NCBI GenBank assembly: GCA_958431945.1
Contig: CAUASQ010000078.1
Span: 1 to 7,534 of the forward strand
Origin: an uncultured Collinsella sp.
GTDB taxonomy: Bacteria > Actinomycetota > Coriobacteriia > Coriobacteriales > Coriobacteriaceae
Length of the DNA: 7,534 nt
Direction: 5' to 3'
Position numbers and translations under genes: made by a program
Shown here: positions 1-5,557 of the stretch, in pieces
How positions within the stretch are numbered: the stretch's first letter is position 1
How the letters are laid out: each line of letters opens with the position of its first letter
Notes under the pieces: generated by a model
What the model saw: the letters and a program-made list of their open reading frames with translations, nothing else
What the model was told of the DNA's origin: nothing
Database searches by the model: none

Positions 1-82
1 CCTCATGGCCGTCGCGGCCGAGGACGCGCGCGAGCGCGTCGAGGATCGCCCGCTCGTCATCCACTGCCAGTATCCTCGCCAT
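1..82 (-). CDS. Response regulator, N-terminal fragment (two-component system)
   Basis: Only the first 27 codons are inside the window; the gene runs off the left edge. The translation begins MARILAVDDERAILDAL. That is the first beta strand and acidic pocket (Asp8, Asp9) of a CheY-like receiver domain, followed by its first helix. The phospho-acceptor aspartate and the output domain lie outside. AGGAGGT (minus strand, positions 94-88) sits 5 nt before the ATG and fixes the start. It is the last visible gene of the transporter operon and shares its orientation. LanFEG-type transporters are commonly paired with LanRK two-component systems, so a regulator that senses antimicrobial peptides or cell-envelope stress is the likely job. 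The effector family (for example OmpR-like) cannot be judged from this fragment. Confidence 0.85.
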   Translation of the reverse strand, partial: MARILAVDDERAILDALARVLGRDGHE

Positions 83-249
83 GTTAGACCTCCTGAAACT
101 CTCGTCGGAATTGTACTAGCGCCGCGCTCAGCGGTCCAGAGCCCTGCGCGCAGCGCCGACCCCCAGCCGGCGTCGAGCAGGGCATTCCCGCCCAGGACGA
201 GCGCTGCGGAGAGGAGGACGAGCACGGCGGCGAGCGGCTTCCTACGCAT
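1..249 (-). CDS. Possible small membrane protein between permease and regulator (doubtful)
   Basis: An ATG at 249 overlaps the end of the second permease gene by 8 nt and is preceded by GGAGGG a few bases upstream. The product would begin MRRKPLAAVLVLLSAALVLG: basic residues, then one strongly hydrophobic segment (about residues 6-21), like a signal peptide or a small single-pass membrane protein. About 55 codons fit before the response-regulator start. However, this frame has no stop there and stays open, in an Arg/Ser-rich shadow-like composition, to the window edge. Either it is a small gene with a frameshift or assembly indel near its end, or the hydrophobic start is chance in GC-rich DNA. 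It fills the 160-bp gap in an otherwise tightly overlapping operon, which is the main reason to record it. Confidence 0.35.
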   Translation of the reverse strand, partial: MRRKPLAAVLVLLSAALVLGGNALLDAGWGSALRAGLWTAERGASTIPTRVSGGLTWRGYWQWMTSGRSSTRSRASSAATAMR

Positions 250-1057
250 CTGCCCTCCCGTCCTCGAAGCGGCAGAACCAGGCGATAAGGACGGCGGCGG
301 TTGCCAGGGTGAGCACGAGGCCAGCGAGCGCAGTCGTGAGGAGAGGGCCCGCCGCGCGTGCGGCGTCGATGAAGGCCTCCACCCCGAGCGACCCCAGGCG
401 CGCGGGCCAGGCGAGCGGCACCCAGCTCAGGGGCGTCGCCAGGGCACCGGTGAGCTCGCCGGTCATGAGGCCGTGCGCAAGTCCGCCCACTGAGAAGAAC
501 GCGAGGAGCATCCCCGCCGCGCCGGCGCCGATGGCGGCGTTGCGGCCGAGGCGCAGGGCCACGCCGAGCCCCAGCGCGTAGAGGGGCAGGCTGCCCAGCA
601 CGATGCCCGCCCAGGCGGCCGCAAGCGGAGCGGGCCCGAGCGGCAGGCGCCCGGCGGCGGCGAGCACGGCCCCGAACACGCCGAGCGCCACGGCCAGCGC
701 GCCCGCGCCGAGCGCCGCAAGGGCGAGTAGCTTCGCCGCGACGGCGCGCCCGCGCGAGGGGACCGCCGTGAGGTTGGCGAGGCGCCCGGCAGCGCGCTCC
801 TCGTCCACGGCGAGCCCGCAGACGATGGCGGACATGAGCGGCATGAGGGCGCCGAGGAACTGGGCGTAGGCGTCCGCGCCCAGCGCCGGGTCCCATCGGG
901 TAACGGAGAAGTACTCGCCGCAGGCAAGACCGGCTGCCAGACCGCAGACGAGGTGCACCACTGCGAGCGGGGAGCGCGCCAGGCGCAGGGCCTCGGAGAG
1001 CAGGGCCCGCGGGAGAGTCATGCGTGGCGTTGGGTCGGAGAGTCGTGTCACGGCCAT
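242..1057 (-). CDS. lanG: Lantibiotic-immunity ABC transporter permease, MutG-like (271 aa)
   Basis: Integral membrane subunit that would pair with the upstream permease and ATPase to expel an antimicrobial peptide from the membrane. The start MAVTRLSDP at 1057 is chosen over the longer open frame. It overlaps the stop of the preceding permease by one base (TGATG) and has AGGAG 5 nt upstream; the longer frame is antisense-like Arg/His-rich noise. About six hydrophobic segments are visible: residues 30-46, 66-84, 107-135, 144-168, 174-197 and 237-261. The cytoplasmic stretch DEERAAGRLANLTAVPSRGR (85-104), between the second and third helices, is typical of these ABC-2-like immunity permeases (charged, with the DEE..G pattern). 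Length fits the MutG/EpiG family, near 250 aa. Family assignment rests on this pattern and the gene order; substrate unknown. Confidence 0.82.
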   Translation of the reverse strand: MAVTRLSDPTPRMTLPRALLSEALRLARSPLAVVHLVCGLAAGLACGEYFSVTRWDPALGADAYAQFLGALMPLMSAIVCGLAVDEERAAGRLANLTAVPSRGRAVAAKLLALAALGAGALAVALGVFGAVLAAAGRLPLGPAPLAAAWAGIVLGSLPLYALGLGVALRLGRNAAIGAGAAGMLLAFFSVGGLAHGLMTGELTGALATPLSWVPLAWPARLGSLGVEAFIDAARAAGPLLTTALAGLVLTLATAAVLIAWFCRFEDGRADA

Positions 1058-1823
1058 CACCTCTCCTCGGAGCGCGCGAACCAGGCCGCGCCCGCCGCCG
1101 TGAGCGCGGCGAACGCGAGCGCGCAGACCGCAAGGCCCGCCAGTGTGAGCATGCCGTCCGCCGCGAGCGCCCCGCCGAGCGCCATGTCCGCCGCGAGTGG
1201 CTCGCCGCTCGGCAGCACGGGGATGAAGCTCGTGGGGATGACCATGCTCGCCGACGGCGGAAAGAGCTGCGGCAGCGGCACCAGCGACCAGGCGAACCCA
1301 CCCACGAGCTGCGCGGCGAGCGGGCAGAAGATGCCCGCGAGCATGCCGAGCCGCGCCGTGAGGAAGAGCCCTGCGGGGATCATCCACGCCGCGGTCACCG
1401 TGTTGACGAGCGCGCAGAGGAGCATCGTGAGCGTGCCCGCGGCCGTGAGGCCCTGCGAGGAGAACGCCGAGCCCGCGAGGTAGATGCCGAAGACCACGAG
1501 GTTCGAGAGCGCGCAGAGCGCGAGGCACCAGAGCGCCTTGGCCCACCAGGCGCGACTAAGCGGGAAGCCCAGGCCCAGAAGTCCCCGCATCCGCGTGCGC
1601 GCGTCCGCCCGCGCGACGCACGCCACCACGAGCGAGAGAGCCACGGGCAGGAAGAGCGCGTACCAGTAGTTCCACGCGCTGAAGATCTGCACGCCCCGGT
1701 AGGGCATCGCGCCGAGCAGCGGCATCGGCAGCGCCATGAGCACGGCCAGGCGAACCGGTGCCGCGTGGCGCGACTTCAGGGCCTCGGCGCGCAGGCCCGC
1801 GAGCAGGCCGCCTTTCTTGCCCG

Positions 1824-1827
<4 letters not shown>
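1057..1827 (-). CDS. lanE: Lantibiotic-immunity ABC transporter permease, MutE/EpiE-like (256 aa)
   Basis: Second membrane subunit of the LanFEG-type transporter. The start overlaps the ATPase stop as ATGA, with GGAGGT 6 nt upstream inside the ATPase gene, so the two are probably translationally coupled. Six hydrophobic segments can be drawn at about residues 22-41, 54-73, 96-118, 131-155, 160-182 and 226-250. A basic loop, ARADARTRMRGLLGLGFPLS (72-91), carries the conserved-looking cytoplasmic coupling region between helices two and three. The aromatic WNYWYALFLP at helix two is characteristic of the MutE/EpiE group. Size is normal for the family (about 240-260 aa). No precursor peptide or modification enzyme lies nearby in the window, so the protected-against peptide may be made by other bacteria. 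Confidence 0.83.
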
Positions 1828-2552
<725 letters not shown>

Positions 2553-2573
2553 GGGTTCGTCCTTTCTCTTCCG

Positions 2574-2606
2574 GGCGCGCGGGCCGAGTCGCCGTGCCCG
2601 CGCGCC
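2574..2606 (-). promoter_or_regulatory. GC-rich hairpin in the leader of the transporter operon
   Basis: A perfect 11-bp inverted repeat: GGCGCGCGGGC at 2574-2584 and its complement at 2596-2606, with an 11-nt loop. It lies 21 bp upstream of the ATPase start and just ahead of its ribosome binding site. There is no T-run on either side, so it is not a plain intrinsic terminator. A role in mRNA stability, attenuation or translation is inference, and GC-rich DNA makes such repeats easier to find by chance. Confidence 0.45.
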
Positions 2607-2718
2607 TTACCTTTCGGGTTCACCATCCATGGTGGGGCGCGTTTCTAACGAAGCCGTAACGGCCGTTGGGCTCTTTTGGCGCCAGCCCTTCTCGACCCGT
2701 ACGCCACTCATGGTATGT

Positions 2719-2730
2719 TTATCGCGATAA
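2719..2730. promoter_or_regulatory. 12-bp palindrome between divergent genes, candidate TetR operator
   Basis: TTATCGCGATAA is a perfect palindrome. It sits 17 bp upstream of the truncated tetR start and in the gap shared with the divergent transporter operon. TetR repressors usually bind such dyads in their own divergent promoter. A second perfect palindrome, AACGGCCGTT, lies at 2658-2667. Which, if either, is bound by a regulator is unknown, and the local TetR is too short to bind DNA. Confidence 0.45.
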
Positions 2731-2747
2731 CAAGGACGGAGGTGCCC

Positions 2748-2849
2748 GTGGCACGCAATAAGTACCCGGAGGAGACGGTCGAGAAGATTCTCGACGTTGC
2801 CGAGCGGCTCCTCGTGGAGCGCGGCTACGAGCACACCACGATGATCTGA
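2748..2849 (+). pseudogene. Truncated TetR-family regulator (N-terminal 33 codons only)
   Basis: GTG start at 2748 preceded by GGAGGT (spacing 4). The 33-residue product starts MARNKYPEETVEKILDVAER and continues LLVERGYEHTTMI before TGA. It is a textbook first helix of a TetR/AcrR DNA-binding domain (the T..KIL..AE.L..ERGYE.TTM pattern). The homology stops right where the helix-turn-helix should begin (normally followed by the DI...G.SKG..Y.HF core), and about 160 further residues are missing. Immediately after the break the base composition becomes less GC-rich and no continuation is seen in any frame downstream, so this looks like a deletion or insertion junction, not a point mutation. It is divergent from the transporter operon, which it may once have repressed. 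Confidence 0.8.
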
Positions 2850-3018
2850 AGAGCAATACGCTAAATCGAAAAAGGCAAACGGCTGTATAAGCCGCCGTGA
2901 CGGGCGACGATTCATGCCCTCCCAAAAAACATGCGTAAGATCGAGCGGAGGCTGAGCACGCCGAAACGGCCCAGTGAGTGTTATTTTGCGAGCTAGGCGC
3001 ATTGAAAGCGACCTTTCG
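2850..3018. other. Gene-free junction sequence after the tetR break
   Basis: About 170 bp with no credible coding frame on either strand. It is less GC-rich than the transporter block and contains only short hairpins such as CGGCT/AGCCG (2880-2884 with 2890-2894). I see no insertion-sequence ends, no long inverted repeats and no target-site duplication. It probably is the left arm of whatever replaced the rest of tetR. Confidence 0.5.
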
Positions 3019-3027
3019 TGGTATAAA
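3019..3027 (+). promoter_or_regulatory. Extended -10 promoter of the toxin-antitoxin-like cassette
   Basis: TGGTATAAA matches an extended -10 element (TGnTATAAT-like). A TTGAAA at 3002-3007 is only 14 bp away, too close for a normal -35, which is why the extended -10 is the better argument. Transcription would begin near 3034 and read through the structured segment into the toxin gene. Confidence 0.45.
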
Positions 3028-3033
3028 CTACTT

Positions 3034-3128
3034 GCCGGAAGCCGCGGCTTTCAGAGTACGGCTTACGTGTACGTTTAACCTCCGTGGGCGACGGGGTGCC
3101 GCAAGGCGTAGAATATCGCCCACCTGTA
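3034..3128 (+). ncRNA. Candidate structured RNA antitoxin (type III-like) upstream of the toxin
   Basis: About 95 bp between the predicted start site and the strong hairpin, rich in foldable segments. AAGCCGCGGCTT (3039-3050) is palindromic. GTGGGCGA (3084-3091) pairs perfectly with TCGCCCAC (3116-3123) and encloses a small GCC-GCAA-GGC hairpin with a GNRA loop (3098-3107). An alternative stem, CTCCGT (3080-3085) with ACGGGG (3091-3096), would compete with the 8-bp stem. In known type III systems the RNA antitoxin occupies exactly this position, between promoter and a terminator hairpin in front of the toxin gene, but usually as tandem repeats of roughly 35-45 nt. I find no clean tandem repeat here, so the identification depends on location and on the toxin. 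Confidence 0.4.
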
Positions 3129-3152
3129 GGGGCCTGCAGCGATGCGGGCCCC
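3129..3152 (+). terminator. GNRA-capped hairpin between putative antitoxin RNA and toxin gene
   Basis: A 10-bp stem (3129-3138 with 3143-3152, one G-U pair) closed by the tetraloop GCGA. It is very GC-rich but has no T-run behind it (GCTTCGT follows). This suits a leaky attenuator or a processing signal better than a full terminator. Type III toxin-antitoxin loci carry a hairpin at this point that limits read-through into the toxin gene. Confidence 0.6.
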
Positions 3153-3178
3153 GCTTCGTATGAAGGGGGGCGTAATCG

Positions 3179-3628
3179 ATGAAGATCGTATCCATCTCCC
3201 AGGACTTCTTCGACCTCGTCGATGGCGACCGTGAGCTCATGCTTAAGCACAATCGTCCCTGCATCGTGGTGGTGAGGCTGCGTTTCCGCGGGAAGCGCAG
3301 GGGCTTCGCCGTGCCGCTGCGTTCCAACATCGCCCCTAACGTGCCCAAAGACCAGTACTTTGCGTTGCCACCCCGCCCCACGACGCGCCCCGGCTGCCGC
3401 CACGGCATCCACTACATCAAGATGTTCCCCATAACCAAGGCCTACCAGCGCCGCTTCAGGACCGAGGGCTCGGCCTACTACGAGACGCTCCAGCGCATCA
3501 TCGATGGCAACACCAAGCGCATTGTCTCCGAGTGCCAGGCATACCTCGACCGCTACGAGCGCGAGGGAAGGCCTCGCTTTGCCGTCGACATCGACCGCAT
3601 CGTGGGACTGCTGGAGGGCGAGAAGTAG
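3179..3628 (+). CDS. Type III toxin-antitoxin toxin-like protein, ToxN/CptN/AbiQ superfamily (149 aa)
   Basis: Probably an endoribonuclease toxin held in check by a cognate RNA; such systems act in phage abortive infection and plasmid or chromosome maintenance. The features I read as family-like are: an N-terminal strand MKIVSIS; the core RPCIVVVRLRFRGKRRGFAVPLRSNI (26-51, basic beta strands leading to a P-L-R-S-N turn); KDQYFALPP (57-65); and HGIHYIKMFPI (75-85), which resembles the NLKFMIPI stretch I recall from ToxN. The rest is a helical tail with Tyr/Arg-rich segments. Length is slightly below ToxN (about 170 aa) and near CptN/TenpN. AAGGGGGG lies 8 nt before the ATG. The upstream promoter, foldable RNA region and hairpin, and the downstream terminator, give it the layout of a stand-alone type III cassette. 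No alignment was run; the subfamily (CptN versus TenpN) is uncertain. Confidence 0.68.
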   Translation: MKIVSISQDFFDLVDGDRELMLKHNRPCIVVVRLRFRGKRRGFAVPLRSNIAPNVPKDQYFALPPRPTTRPGCRHGIHYIKMFPITKAYQRRFRTEGSAYYETLQRIIDGNTKRIVSECQAYLDRYEREGRPRFAVDIDRIVGLLEGEK

Positions 3629-3652
3629 GGCATCTCGGCTCAGTCTCGAGCC

Positions 3653-3675
3653 ATGCGGAGTCGCTCCGCATTTTT
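3653..3675 (+). terminator. Intrinsic terminator of the toxin gene
   Basis: Perfect 8-bp stem ATGCGGAG (3653-3660) with CTCCGCAT (3664-3671), loop TCG, running into TTTTT (3671-3675). It begins 24 bp after the toxin stop codon and isolates the cassette from the convergent yjdF gene. Confidence 0.85.
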
Positions 3676-3836
3676 GAACGCCGCGTGTGCGTCCCAAATA
3701 CTTGAGAAACAAGCTGTGAAGTGCGGTGGCGCGCTCGTGCCCGTGCATAGCCGTCACCATCAGCGTCTACGCGGCGTCGGCTTCAAGTGGAACTGGCGCC
3801 GCTGCTGTATATGGTTTGCCTTGCTGCAAATAGCGA

Positions 3837-4256
3837 TCAATGCCCGCGATGTTTCTGCTTGCGCTTCAGTTTTCTCTGTTCGTAGCGCGCATCAGCCTTT
3901 TCCACACGGCGTCGGCTTCTTGCTTGAGCTGACTCCCGCTTCATCGTTTCCCGCTGTGCCGCGAGCGCCTGTTGTGCCTTGGTGCTCACCGCGGGCCGTT
4001 TAAGGGCTTTCGCTGCCTCGCGAGCGCGCCGCTTGGGGTTCTTCGCGGGCTTGCTTGTTTCAGTGGCCTTGTCGCCGAAGAACGAGAGCTTCTCCCATTC
4101 GCTTGTAACGAATCGCAGAATCTCCTCATCGGACGGCTCCGCGCCGAAGACGATGCGGGCGACGCCATACCTTCCGCCTTCGACGTGCTCCGCCAGCCCG
4201 ACCCAGAATTGACCGTCGTGATATACGGTCAGGGTGGACGACACGCTGATCTGCAT
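3837..4256 (-). CDS. yjdF: YjdF family protein (DUF2992, 139 aa), riboswitch-controlled
   Basis: Small basic protein of unknown biochemical role; in several bacteria its gene sits behind the yjdF riboswitch, which responds to azaaromatic compounds, so a role in sensing or resisting such compounds is presumed. The N-terminal globular part is recognisable: LTVYHDGQFWVGLAEHVEGG (9-28), GVARIVFGAEPSDEEILRFV (31-50). The C-terminal half is a highly charged helix with the family hallmarks KNPKRRAREAAK (72-83) and VSTKAQQALAAQRE (90-103), ending in a Lys/Arg-rich tail. The start at 4256 is preferred over the in-frame ATG farther upstream because AAGGAGG lies 8 nt before it and the extra N-terminus would cross the riboswitch. 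It is convergent with the toxin gene. No intrinsic terminator of its own is evident in the roughly 160 bp downstream. Confidence 0.88.
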   Translation of the reverse strand: MQISVSSTLTVYHDGQFWVGLAEHVEGGRYGVARIVFGAEPSDEEILRFVTSEWEKLSFFGDKATETSKPAKNPKRRAREAAKALKRPAVSTKAQQALAAQRETMKRESAQARSRRRVEKADARYEQRKLKRKQKHRGH

Positions 4257-4264
4257 GGTTGGTT

Positions 4265-4377
4265 CCTCCTTTATGTAGATGACCATGCAGAGAAGGGACA
4301 ACCAAGGAGGCAGGTTACTGATGCGGACTAGCGCACGCCCACGACTACCCGACGGGGACTGTGTTTTCATCTCTGGT
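4265..4377 (-). promoter_or_regulatory. yjdF-class riboswitch (azaaromatic sensing) with Shine-Dalgarno masking
   Basis: Leader of yjdF. The transcript would contain GATGAAAACACAGTC (minus strand, 4371-4357), which I recognise as the conserved 5' block of the yjdF RNA motif. The closing stem P1 is AGATGA (4372-4367) with TCATCT (4282-4277). An internal hairpin GTGCG/CGCAT (4336-4332 with 4325-4321) is visible. The segment CCTCCTT (minus strand, 4310-4304) is a perfect complement of the ribosome binding site AAGGAGG (4271-4265). That gives an obvious way to block translation when P1 is open and free the site when ligand stabilises P1. The family position directly ahead of yjdF strongly supports the call; the regulatory direction is inferred. 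Confidence 0.75.
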
Positions 4378-4383
4378 GGTTGG

Positions 4384-4389
4384 ATTGTA
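4384..4389 (-). promoter_or_regulatory. -10 box of the yjdF transcript
   Basis: TACAAT on the minus strand (4389-4384) places the transcript start near 4377, just ahead of the riboswitch P1 stem. The -35 region (GTCAAT/GGTCAA, 17-18 bp away) is a poor match to consensus. Confidence 0.5.
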
Positions 4390-4492
4390 GCACGTGCGAA
4401 TGCGCATTGACCTCGCTGCCGGCATGCTGTGATTGGGGTCGGAATTTCGAATTCTCGATAATATGCCTACGTGCATCGCCCCTCAGTTTCGG

Positions 4493-4665
4493 AACTTAAA
4501 AACATCTCGAGTTTCGAAACCGAGAGGGAGCTCGCGCCGCTGCTATCCGTCAGGGATGCGTTCCCGAAGGTTCTCATCGCCCGCACGAGGCATGAACCCT
4601 ATACCCGGGATGGTGTTCTCGTGCTGGACCTCGCGAGGTGGCTGCTCGGCAAGCAGGAGTTCTGA
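4493..4665 (+). pseudogene. C-terminal remnant of a DUF4143-type (AAA_14) ATPase
   Basis: The frame ending at the TGA at 4665 encodes ISSFETERELAPLLSVRDAF, then PKVLIARTRHEPYTRDGVLV and LDLARWLLGKQEF. This is the typical carboxy end of the large AAA_14/DUF4143 ATPase family (the T..RE..PLL.I.D..PK.V pattern followed by G....DL..WLL). The roughly 330-370 upstream residues, including Walker motifs and the DUF4143 nuclease-like fold, are absent. The frame is closed by TAA at 4459 and recognisable homology begins only near 4493. It is followed by a good terminator. These ATPases are common accessory genes and often decay, so this is a relic, not a functional gene. Confidence 0.72.
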
Positions 4666-4760
4666 GCGTCATACGGGGATATCGCGGGATTCTGCCGGAT
4701 AAGAAAAAGCCGAGGGAAACGTCCCGGCACTTGGAAGCCCTCCTGGCGGAAAATCAAATA

Positions 4761-4795
4761 GCCTCCGAACCTTCTGGTTCTGAGGCCTTCTTTTT
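4761..4795. terminator. Bidirectional intrinsic terminator
   Basis: Stem GCCTC-C-GAACC (4761-4771) with GGTTC-T-GAGGC (4776-4786) and loop TTCT. On the plus strand it is followed by CTTCTTTTT. On the minus strand it is followed by TATTTGATTTTC. It can end both the ATPase relic transcript and the convergent merR transcript. Confidence 0.78.
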
Positions 4796-4848
4796 GTATG
4801 TCTGCCTAAAACGACTCCTCGCCAAAGCCCCTTGAGCATCGGGCGGCA

Positions 4849-5289
4849 TTATCGAGCGTGGGCGTTATCGTAGGTATCTTTGATCTCTTCCGGCAAATTG
4901 TCGGGAATCAGCGCCTTCAGTCTATCCTCGTTACCATCTTGGATCGCCTGCTCGTAGTACCAGCATTTGAACCTCAGCATATCCAGCGCACGGTTCATGT
5001 TTGCGATCTCCGACTCCATGTGGGCCTTCCGCTCCTCGAACATGGCCTTGCGCTGGGGGTATGTTGATGGACCCTCTGCGCACCATTCCATGAACAGACG
5101 GATGTCCTTGATCTCCATTCCCGCCTTCTTCAGGCATTCGATGACCCGAAGCGCCTCGAGTTCCGTATCGCCGAATCGGCGAATGCCGGACGTCCGCTCC
5201 AACCCCGGGAACAATCCCTGCTTGTCGTAATACCGCAGCGTTGAGGCGGGCAAGCCGAACATTTCCGCCACCTGTCCGATTGTGTACAT
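4849..5289 (-). CDS. MerR family transcriptional regulator (146 aa)
   Basis: Dimeric activator/repressor that twists the promoter spacer. The N-terminus MYTIGQVAEMFGLPASTLRY (1-20), followed by YDKQGLFPGLERTSGIRRFG (21-40), is the canonical MerR winged helix-turn-helix. The segment DTELEALRVIECLKKAGMEI (41-60) forms the second DNA-binding helix pair. A coiled-coil dimerisation helix covers about 80-115 (RKAMFEERKAHMESEIANMNRAL). Cysteines occur at 52, 70 and 109, but there is no metal-binding Cys pair at the C-terminus, so a metal sensor is unlikely. The short variable tail resembles the small-molecule/aldehyde-stress subgroup (AdhR-like). GGAGG lies just before the ATG. It is divergent from the cupin-hydrolase operon and probably controls it through the dyad at 5320-5343. 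Confidence 0.93.
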   Translation of the reverse strand: MYTIGQVAEMFGLPASTLRYYDKQGLFPGLERTSGIRRFGDTELEALRVIECLKKAGMEIKDIRLFMEWCAEGPSTYPQRKAMFEERKAHMESEIANMNRALDMLRFKCWYYEQAIQDGNEDRLKALIPDNLPEEIKDTYDNAHAR

Positions 5290-5319
5290 GGCCCCTCCGA
5301 ATAAATCTCGAATTCATTC

Positions 5320-5350
5320 CTTGACCTAAAGTCAAGTTTAGGTATTACCT
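5320..5350 (+). promoter_or_regulatory. MerR-type operator/promoter of the cupin-hydrolase operon
   Basis: A compound dyad: ACCTAAA (5324-5330) and TTTAGGT (5337-5343) flank GTCAAG. CTTGAC (5320-5325) also pairs with GTCAAG (5331-5336). It overlaps a -35 TTGACC (5321-5326). The -10 could be TATTAC at 5343 (16-bp spacer) or the weaker TACCTT at 5346 (19-bp spacer, the long spacing typical of MerR-activated promoters). MerR proteins bind such dyads between -35 and -10. The divergent location beside merR makes this the expected target. Confidence 0.7.
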
Positions 5351-5394
5351 TCATTCTCATCAATACAAATCGGTAGCGCAAGGGGTGGTCCGTA

Positions 5395-5544
5395 ATGGGC
5401 AAAACGGTTTTCGCCGGCGGCGTGAACGGTGTGGGCGATATCGCCGGGCATCCCGCTCTGGAACAGGCGCAACGAATGGGCATGGAAATCTAGGCGGGCT
5501 ACTTAGCCGCGCGGAGACAGATTCGTGTCCAGAACCATCGATAG
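5395..5544 (+). pseudogene. Possible remnant of an oxidoreductase C-terminus, amber-interrupted (uncertain)
   Basis: From an ATG at 5395 the frame reads MGKTVFAGGVNGVGDIAGHP and continues with ALEQAQRMGMEI before TAG at 5491-5493. The same frame goes on AGYLAARRQIRVQNHR to a second TAG at 5542, which overlaps the ribosome binding site of the next gene. The glycine-rich FAGGVNGVG followed by ALEQAQRMGMEIAGYLA resembles the carboxy end of flavin- or NAD-dependent dehydrogenases (AG-VNG turn, then the last helix ending in A.YLA). That hints at a gene truncated from its front and later interrupted. AAGGGG lies 9 nt ahead of the ATG, so a 32-residue peptide could also be made. I do not recognise a specific family; treat as a hypothesis. 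Confidence 0.35.
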
Positions 5545-5557
5545 GAGGAAATCGATC

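Noticed and set aside
84..1301. Long minus-strand open frame (405 codons) in the permease region
   Set aside because: Arg/Ser/Ala-rich translation without domain features. It lies in another frame over two well-supported membrane proteins, a GC-rich shadow.
3031..3128. Tandem repeat array as in classical ToxI
   Set aside because: Only weak resemblance (TGCCG..AAG..CG recurring 63 bp apart, and three TACG words at 3057-3073). No repeat unit of 30-45 nt is visible.
2607..3760. Minus-strand frames opposite the tetR fragment and toxin gene
   Set aside because: No recognisable domains and poor starts. The plus-strand toxin gene has a ribosome binding site, promoter and terminator.
3772..3919. 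13-bp direct repeat CGGCGTCGGCTTC (3772-3784 and 3907-3919)
   Set aside because: One copy lies inside the yjdF coding tail, the sequence is low-complexity GC-rich and no target-like structure surrounds it. Probably chance.
4442..4520. Small palindromes GAATT-TCG-AATTC and GTTTCGAAAC
   Set aside because: Short and close to or within the ATPase relic, with no promoter or partner regulator tied to them.
4638..4835. 65-codon plus-strand frame over the bidirectional terminator
   Set aside because: It runs through the terminator hairpin, has no ribosome binding site and overlaps the end of the ATPase relic in another frame.
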